DNA of 64,000 nt from Epilithonimonas arachidiradicis (GTDB lineage Bacteria; Bacteroidota; Bacteroidia; Flavobacteriales; Weeksellaceae): positions 186,001-250,000 of the forward strand of contig NZ_RAQH01000003.1 in assembly GCF_003610695.1 (NCBI RefSeq), given 5' to 3'. The translations under genes were made by a program, and so were the position numbers. The notes under the pieces are model-generated. The model did not search any database. It saw only the letters and a program-made list of their open reading frames with translations, and was not told the DNA's origin. Every line of letters starts with the position of its first letter. Position 1 is the first letter of the stretch. This document shows, piece by piece, positions 58,252 to 64,000 of the stretch.

Positions 58252-58614
58252 ACATTAAATATAAAAATACAGATTTGTCTTATTTGCTTAATAAAAATAA
58301 ACTTGTTTGTTCTTGAAAAAGCATAAAGTATTCTTAGAATGATTTGCTAAAATTCTTGTCTGATAAAAATAAAATATAATAAAACAGGTCGCTCTTACAG
58401 AGCTTTTAATTCTGAAAATATTGTTTTCTATTAACGGTTCGCTCCAAAGGAGCTGTATTTAGTCCCAGCGGGACTTTCTGATAGTAGAAAAAACAAAGTA
58501 AAAAAAACAAAGCTCCGGAGGAGCGACCTGTTGATTTATACTATTAATATTTATAAAGAAAATTGATAAATCAGGCTTAATTTCTTAATGTTCTAATCCA
58601 AAATCAATCCACCA
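58252..58614. other. 363-base gap with a composite repeat
   Basis: An AT-rich first third with no gene, the 150-base repeat at 58383-58532, then AT-rich DNA leading to the GH31 gene. No clear promoter was recognised. Confidence 0.6.
58383..58532. repeat. 150-base BIME-like element with 12-bp inverted ends
   Basis: Ends are AACAGGTCGCTC and its exact complement GAGCGACCTGTT. Inside lie GCTCTTACAGAGC, GCTCCAAAGGAGC, AGTCCCAGCGGGACT and GCTCCGGAGGAGC as nested palindromes. It could be a REP composite or a small non-autonomous element. No target-site duplication was verified. Confidence 0.85.
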
Positions 58615-61059
58615 ATGAATTTCAAAAGAATAAAAATCAAAACACTTATTATCACGGTCGTTATTGTATCGGGAAATATCACGGCGCAATCTTATCTGAA
58701 GACAGATTCAGGATTGAAGTTTTCTAATGATAATATGAATGTTGAAGTAAAATTGTATGGAGAAAATACGATTAGAATTATTAAATATCCCGTCGGAAAA
58801 TCATTTGTCAAAAATAGTTTATCGGTCATTAGACAGGAACAGAAAACCAGATTTTCAGTTTCAGAAAACAATCATATTATTTCATTAAAAACAAATGATT
58901 TAAATATTTTCATTGATGCTAAAAATGGTAAAATCACTTACAATTCATCCTCAGGAAAAGAACTTTTAAAGGAAATAGGAAGCGATTTCAAACCTTTTAA
59001 TGATGCCGGAAACCCGACTTATTCAGTGACACAGTCTTTTCAGCTGGAAAAAGAAGAACCCATCTATGGTTTAGGAATTTTACAAAACGGTAAAATGTCA
59101 CAGCGAAATACGGATGTGAAAATGATTCAGAATAACACCTGGGATTTTGTACCGTTTTTTCAGTCTGTAAAAGGTTATGGCGTTTTTTGGGATAACTATT
59201 CTCCGACGCAATTTACTGATAAGCCCGACAAAACAACATTCTCATCGGAAGTTGGGGAGGGTGTTGATTATTATTTTATCTACGGAAAAAATGCGGATGG
59301 TGTAGTTGCCGGAATGCGAAATCTTACGGGAAAAGTGCCGATGATACCTTTATGGACTTACGGTTTTTGGCAGAGCAAAGAACGCTATAAAAGTCAGGAT
59401 GAACTTTTGGAGGTTGTTAAAAAATACCGTGATTTGAAAGTTCCTTTAGACGGAATTATCCAGGATTGGCAATATTGGGGCAACAATTATCAGTGGAATG
59501 CGATGGATTTCATCAGCCCTGATTTTCCCGATGCCAAAAAAATGATACAGGACATTCACGATATGAATGCGCATCTTTCCGTTTCCATTTGGTCGTCTTT
59601 TGGACCGATGACCAATCAGTACCGTGAAATGGATAAAAAAGGAATGCTGTTTAATTTCGCAACCTGGCCGGAATCTGGCCTTGAAGTTTGGCCTCCCGAT
59701 ATGAATTATCCTTCCGGAGTCCGTGTTTACGATGCCTTCAATCCCGAAGCCAGAAATATTTACTGGAAATATCTCAACAGAGGCGTTTTCAGTCTTGGTG
59801 TAGATTCTTGGTGGATGGATTCTACGGAACCGGATCATCTCAGCCAAAAACCGGAAGATTTGGACACCCAAACGTACCTCGGCTCATTCCGGAAAGTGAG
59901 AAATGCGTATCCGCTGATGACAGTTGGTGGCGTTTACGACCATCAGCGTGACACTACGAGTGATAAAAGGGTTTTTATTTTGACGCGTTCGGCTTTTGCA
60001 GGACAGCAAAGATACGCAGCTAATACGTGGTCGGGAGATGTCAACTCTTCGTGGGAATCTTTGCGCAATCAGGTTCCGGCAGGTTTAAATTTCAGCCTCA
60101 CAGGAAATCCGAATTTCAACTCTGATATCGGCGGTTTCTTTGCTGGTGTTTATAAAAGAAACGGAGGCGCCAACAATTCGATGTTTCAGGAATTGTATGT
60201 TCGCTGGTTGCAATACGGCACTTTCACGCCAATGATGCGTTCCCACGGAACCGATATTCCGAGGGAAATTTATCAGTTTGGACAAAAAGGAGATGTGGTT
60301 TATGATATTATCGAGAAATTCATCAGGTTGCGTTACAATATGTTGCCGTATATTTATTCGACTTCGTGGGATGTTTCTAAAAATAATTCAAGTTTTTTGA
60401 GGGCACTTTCGATGGATTTTTCATCAGACCAAAAAACCTGGGATATTAACAATGAATATCTTTTTGGTAAATCATTCTTAGTAGTACCAATTCTCAATCC
60501 TCAATACACACCTGAAAAATTCATTAAAACCGATGAAAATGAAGGCTGGAATAAAACCGATGCTACCAAAAAAGAAAATTCGCTTTCCAATATAGATTTT
60601 ACACAAAATAAAACAGTTAAAGTTTACCTTCCCGCAGGTGCAGACTGGTTTGATTTCTGGACGGATGAAAAACACAAAGGCGGTCAGGAAATTGAAAAAT
60701 CCGTTAACCTTCAAAGCATTCCGTTGTATGTGAAAGCGGGAAGTATCATTCCGTTTGGTCCTTATGTACAATACGCAACCGAGAAAAAATGGGATAATCT
60801 TACCATAAAAATTTATCCGGGAGCAGATTCAGACTTTGTTTTATACGAAGATGAATTTGATAATTACAATTACGAAAAAGGAAATTATACCGAAATCCCT
60901 TTTCATTGGAATGATAAATCAAAGACCTTAACGATAGATTCCCGAAAAGGAAATTTTAAAGGAATGATTGATAAACGAAACTTTGTAGTAATTCTTCCTG
61001 ATGGACAGCAGCAATCGTTGAGTTATTCAGGAAAGAAAGTGAATGTCAATTTTAAATAA
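58615..61059 (+). CDS. GH31 alpha-xylosidase-like enzyme
   Basis: An 814-residue exported protein with a signal peptide (about 1-25) and GH31 domain order: N-terminal beta-sandwich, (beta/alpha)8 barrel and C-terminal domains. The nucleophile Asp402 lies in WWMDSTEPD and the acid/base Asp475 in WSGDVNSSWE. Alpha-xylosidases and alpha-glucosidases share this fold. The PUL setting (xylan) argues for alpha-xylosidase. It ends 16 bases before the next GH43 start. Confidence 0.87.
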   Translation: MNFKRIKIKTLIITVVIVSGNITAQSYLKTDSGLKFSNDNMNVEVKLYGENTIRIIKYPVGKSFVKNSLSVIRQEQKTRFSVSENNHIISLKTNDLNIFIDAKNGKITYNSSSGKELLKEIGSDFKPFNDAGNPTYSVTQSFQLEKEEPIYGLGILQNGKMSQRNTDVKMIQNNTWDFVPFFQSVKGYGVFWDNYSPTQFTDKPDKTTFSSEVGEGVDYYFIYGKNADGVVAGMRNLTGKVPMIPLWTYGFWQSKERYKSQDELLEVVKKYRDLKVPLDGIIQDWQYWGNNYQWNAMDFISPDFPDAKKMIQDIHDMNAHLSVSIWSSFGPMTNQYREMDKKGMLFNFATWPESGLEVWPPDMNYPSGVRVYDAFNPEARNIYWKYLNRGVFSLGVDSWWMDSTEPDHLSQKPEDLDTQTYLGSFRKVRNAYPLMTVGGVYDHQRDTTSDKRVFILTRSAFAGQQRYAANTWSGDVNSSWESLRNQVPAGLNFSLTGNPNFNSDIGGFFAGVYKRNGGANNSMFQELYVRWLQYGTFTPMMRSHGTDIPREIYQFGQKGDVVYDIIEKFIRLRYNMLPYIYSTSWDVSKNNSSFLRALSMDFSSDQKTWDINNEYLFGKSFLVVPILNPQYTPEKFIKTDENEGWNKTDATKKENSLSNIDFTQNKTVKVYLPAGADWFDFWTDEKHKGGQEIEKSVNLQSIPLYVKAGSIIPFGPYVQYATEKKWDNLTIKIYPGADSDFVLYEDEFDNYNYEKGNYTEIPFHWNDKSKTLTIDSRKGNFKGMIDKRNFVVILPDGQQQSLSYSGKKVNVNFK

Positions 61060-61075
61060 TCTTAAAATATTAATT

Positions 61076-62443
61076 ATGAAATTTTTAAGTTTAATAACGG
61101 TTTTAGGATTTTTTCAGATTTCCTTCGCTCAAAATCCGATTATCCAAACCAAGTACACTGCAGACCCTGCACCAATGGTTTATAAGGATACGGTTTATCT
61201 TTACACAAGCCACGATGAAGACGATGCCTTCGGATTCAAAATGAAAGACTGGTTACTATACACGTCCACCGATATGGTCAATTGGACAGACCACGGTGTA
61301 GTGGCTTCGCTCAAGGATTTTAAATGGGTAAATACCGACAACGGTGCCTGGGCGCCACAGGTTGTTGAAAGAAAAGGAAAATTCTATATGTATTGTCCAA
61401 TGCCTAACAATATGGGTATTGGGGTATTGGTGGCGGACAGTCCGTATGGTCCTTTCACCGATCCTATCGGCAAGCCTTTGATCAAAAATTCTCTGGATGA
61501 CATCGATCCCACAGTTTTAATTGATGACGACGGGCAGGCTTATCTGTACTGGGGAAATCCGAATCTTTGGTATGCTAAACTCAACGAAGATATGATATCT
61601 CTTGCCGGACCAATTACCAAAGACCCTTCGTTTGCGAAGGTTAAAGACCAGCCAGATCCTTTCAAATATCAGGAGGGACCTTGGGCGTGGAAAAGAAACG
61701 GAATTTACTATATGGCTTACGCTTCTAAATGTTGTCCGGAAGGGATTGGTTATGCAATGGCAAAATCGCCTACAGGTCCCTGGAATTATGGAGGCGTGAT
61801 AATGGATGGCGACCAGAGATCCAGCGGAAATCATCCCGGTATCATAGATTTCAAAGGTAAATCTTATGTTTTCGGATTCAACCATATGCTAAGGATGCAG
61901 ACGATGAGCAAACATTACGAACGCCGGTCTGTTAGTGTCACAGAAATTACCTACAATGCAGATGGAACCATTCAGAAGCTTCCTTTCTGGACTACGGATG
62001 GTGCAAAAAGAGTAGGTACTCTGGACCCTTATAAAAAAGTGGAAGCAGAAACGATGGCTTACAGCGAAGGTCTGAAAACAGAAATGGTAACAGAATGGGA
62101 ACGCAATCAACCCTATAACAGAGGTAAAAAAATCACAGACCGTGTCATTGTTACCTCTATTAACAATGGTGATTATATTAAAATCCAGGGGGTAGATTTT
62201 TCCAAAGGCGTAAAATCTTTGGATGTGAATGTCGCTTCTCTCTATGGCGGAAAAATAGAAGTGCGTTCAGATGCTCTTAATGGGCCATTGCTGGGAGTTG
62301 TTAACGTTACAGGAAAAGGTGAGGGCGACTTATATAAAACCATTAATACACCTCTGAAAAGTACAAAGGGAATCCACGATTTATATTTTGTTTTTAAGGG
62401 AGAAAAAGACCTTTTCTATTTTGATTGGTGGAAATTTAATTAA
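61076..62443 (+). CDS. GH43-CBM6 arabinofuranosidase-type enzyme
   Basis: A 455-residue exported enzyme. I chose ATG at 61076 (MKFLSLITVLGFF) because it gives a signal peptide; an ATG at 61043 would overlap the GH31 gene. The GH43 propeller carries the base Asp in YTADPAPMVYKD, the modulator Asp in DIDPTVLIDDDG and the acid Glu in QEGPWAWKRNG. A CBM6 domain follows (about 330-455, KKVEAETMAYSEG to FYFDWWKF). Such pairs act on arabinoxylan side chains. Only 16 bases separate it from GH31. Confidence 0.87.
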   Translation: MKFLSLITVLGFFQISFAQNPIIQTKYTADPAPMVYKDTVYLYTSHDEDDAFGFKMKDWLLYTSTDMVNWTDHGVVASLKDFKWVNTDNGAWAPQVVERKGKFYMYCPMPNNMGIGVLVADSPYGPFTDPIGKPLIKNSLDDIDPTVLIDDDGQAYLYWGNPNLWYAKLNEDMISLAGPITKDPSFAKVKDQPDPFKYQEGPWAWKRNGIYYMAYASKCCPEGIGYAMAKSPTGPWNYGGVIMDGDQRSSGNHPGIIDFKGKSYVFGFNHMLRMQTMSKHYERRSVSVTEITYNADGTIQKLPFWTTDGAKRVGTLDPYKKVEAETMAYSEGLKTEMVTEWERNQPYNRGKKITDRVIVTSINNGDYIKIQGVDFSKGVKSLDVNVASLYGGKIEVRSDALNGPLLGVVNVTGKGEGDLYKTINTPLKSTKGIHDLYFVFKGEKDLFYFDWWKFN

Positions 62444-62459
62444 ATCCAAATTTTTAATA

Positions 62460-64000
62460 ATGTTGAAGACGAAAATACTTTTAATTGCTGTAACATTTTT
62501 GCTGTCGGGAAATATTTCCAAGGCGCAGTCAACCGTTTGGTTAGACCAGTTGGATTTAAGCGTAGCAACACAGGGACACGGAAAACCCGGCATCAATACT
62601 TCGGTGGACGGAAAACCTTTGACGATTGCCGGCGATGTTTTCAAAAGAGGTTTCGGAACGCACGCTGAAAGTTCTTTGTTGATTAAATTAAACGGCAAAG
62701 CAAAAAGCTTTTCCGCAATGGTAGGAATGGATGATGAAATCAAAGGTCAAAATCCCGCTGCCGAATTTGAAATTTATGGCGACAATAAAAAGCTTTGGTC
62801 AAGCGGAATAATGAAATTAGGCGACAAAGCAAAACCTGTTTCCGTTTCGCTGGAAGGTGTAAAACAATTAGAATTAGTCGTAACAGATGGCGGAAACGGA
62901 CCGTATTATGACCACGCCGATTGGGCAGATGCCAAATTTGAAACAGCAGACGGTGCAAAACTGATAACATTTAATCCGATTTCATCAGTACCTTATATTC
63001 TGACACCAAAACCTGCGGCAACTCCAAAAATTAATTCAGCAGGCGTTTATGGCGTTCGTCCCGGCTCACCTTTTTTGTTCAGGGTTGCAGCAACAGGTGA
63101 AAGGCCAATGACTTTTACGGCAAAAAATCTTCCGAAAGGTTTAACAATAGATTCACAAACCGGAATCATCACCGGAAAAATAGATACGAAAGGAACCTAT
63201 GAAGTCCTTTTATCAGCTAAAAATGCTAAAGGCTCAGTTTCAAAAAAATTAAAAATCGAAAGCGGCGATAAAATAGCTTTGACACCAACAATGGGATGGA
63301 ACAGCTGGAACTGTTTCGGACACGAAGTTTCTGCCGATAAAGTAAAACGAGCTGCCGATGCTTTGGTTAAAACAGGATTGGTAAACCACGGCTGGAATTA
63401 TATCAACATCGATGATTCGTGGCAATTTAACAGAGACGGAAAAGACCCGTCTTTCAAAGGGAAAATGCGTGATGAAAATGGTTATATTCTGACCAATTCC
63501 AAATTTCCGGATATGAAGGAATTAACCGATTACTTTCATTCAAAAGGTTTGAAAGCAGGAATCTATTCTTCTCCCGGACCCTGGACCTGTGGTGGTTGTG
63601 CAGGAAGCTACGGTTACGAAAAGCAGGATGCCGAAAGCTACGCCAAATGGGGAATCGATTATCTGAAATACGACTGGTGCAGCTACGGAGGCGTGATTGA
63701 CGGTTTGCCTGATAACGACCCGAATAAAGTTTCTTCACTCAATTTTCAGGGTGGAGGAGATTTGGATAAAGGCGTGAAACCATTTAAACTGATGGGCGAT
63801 TTATTAAAAAATCAGCCTCGTGATATTGTGTATAATCTTTGTCAATACGGAATGGGCGATGTCTGGAAATGGGGAAATGATGCCGATGCGCAATCCTGGC
63901 GAACAACCAATGACATCACCGATACCTGGGCAAGTGTTAAAAATATTGCTTTGGCTCAGGATAAAGCCGCTCCTTATGCAAAACCCGGCAACTGGAATGA
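62460..64000 (+). CDS. NPCBM-Ig-GH27 glycosidase, truncated by the window edge
   Basis: The frame is open from ATG at 62460 to the end, so the C-terminus is missing. Signal peptide (about 1-23); NPCBM domain (about 25-165, KRGFGTHAESSLLIKL); an Ig-like domain (about 180-270, ATGERPMTFTAKNLPKGLTI); then the GH27 barrel from LTPTMGWNSWNCFG (about 280). The nucleophile is Asp405 in YLKYDWC, and the INIDDSW motif is intact. GH27 includes alpha-galactosidases and beta-L-arabinopyranosidases; which one is unresolved. Confidence 0.88.
   Translation, partial: MLKTKILLIAVTFLLSGNISKAQSTVWLDQLDLSVATQGHGKPGINTSVDGKPLTIAGDVFKRGFGTHAESSLLIKLNGKAKSFSAMVGMDDEIKGQNPAAEFEIYGDNKKLWSSGIMKLGDKAKPVSVSLEGVKQLELVVTDGGNGPYYDHADWADAKFETADGAKLITFNPISSVPYILTPKPAATPKINSAGVYGVRPGSPFLFRVAATGERPMTFTAKNLPKGLTIDSQTGIITGKIDTKGTYEVLLSAKNAKGSVSKKLKIESGDKIALTPTMGWNSWNCFGHEVSADKVKRAADALVKTGLVNHGWNYINIDDSWQFNRDGKDPSFKGKMRDENGYILTNSKFPDMKELTDYFHSKGLKAGIYSSPGPWTCGGCAGSYGYEKQDAESYAKWGIDYLKYDWCSYGGVIDGLPDNDPNKVSSLNFQGGGDLDKGVKPFKLMGDLLKNQPRDIVYNLCQYGMGDVWKWGNDADAQSWRTTNDITDTWASVKNIALAQDKAAPYAKPGNWN

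Noticed and set aside
59446-59871. Minus-strand frame inside the GH31 gene
   Set aside because: It is the antisense of the catalytic barrel region and has no features of its own.

Overview
The window looks like a chromosomal segment of a Flavobacteriia bacterium, most likely a Chryseobacterium-type member of the Weeksellaceae. The evidence is AT-rich DNA, a Bacteroidetes aerotolerance (Bat) operon, SusC/SusD and TonB-receptor/DUF4249 pairs, DUF4834 and DUF6263 proteins, TAnnTTTG-type -7 boxes, and almost no Shine-Dalgarno sequences. Genus-level placement is inference. I found no tRNA, rRNA or CRISPR array.

Layout. (1) 1-7.9 kb, mostly minus strand: a hypothetical protein, a YfhO-type membrane protein, a REP-associated transposase (RAYT) bounded by two near-identical palindromes, DUF4834, a DUF6263 lipoprotein, rlmB, a membrane-anchored methyltransferase and a DinB-like protein. 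(2) 8.0-13.3 kb, plus strand: Bat operon (MoxR ATPase, DUF58, a one-TM protein, BatA, BatB). (3) 13.3-20.5 kb: an HsdR_N-type protein divergent from holA, a membrane protein, trxB, a DUF1275 protein, a universal-stress-like protein, and a histidine kinase/response regulator pair. (4) 21.1-30.8 kb, plus strand: an island of 14 small lipoproteins, secreted proteins and membrane proteins with hardly any recognisable function (SH3b, YARHG and TonB-C-like domains only). (5) 31.0-34.2 kb: a TonB-dependent receptor and DUF4249 lipoprotein pair.

(6) 34.7-64 kb, plus strand and running off the end: a polysaccharide utilisation locus of about 29 kb. It starts with a Nudix-type sugar regulator, xylB and xylA, then a SusC/SusD pair. 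A complete glucuronate route follows (transporter, uxaC, SDR-type mannonate oxidoreductase, uxuA, kdgK, eda). Then come exported enzymes: GH95, two GH43, a double-CE1 esterase, GH31, GH43-CBM6 and a truncated NPCBM-GH27. Together they describe uptake and side-chain stripping of a heavily decorated glucuronoarabinoxylan, with xylose entering via xylulose 5-phosphate and glucuronate via KDPG. No endoxylanase or alpha-glucuronidase is visible, so the locus probably continues beyond 64 kb.

Overlaid on the genes is a population of short palindromes. They lie around the RAYT gene and cluster in the gaps between PUL genes (44.5, 52.4-52.6, 54.4-54.6 and 58.4-58.5 kb). They are the most distinctive non-coding signal in the window.
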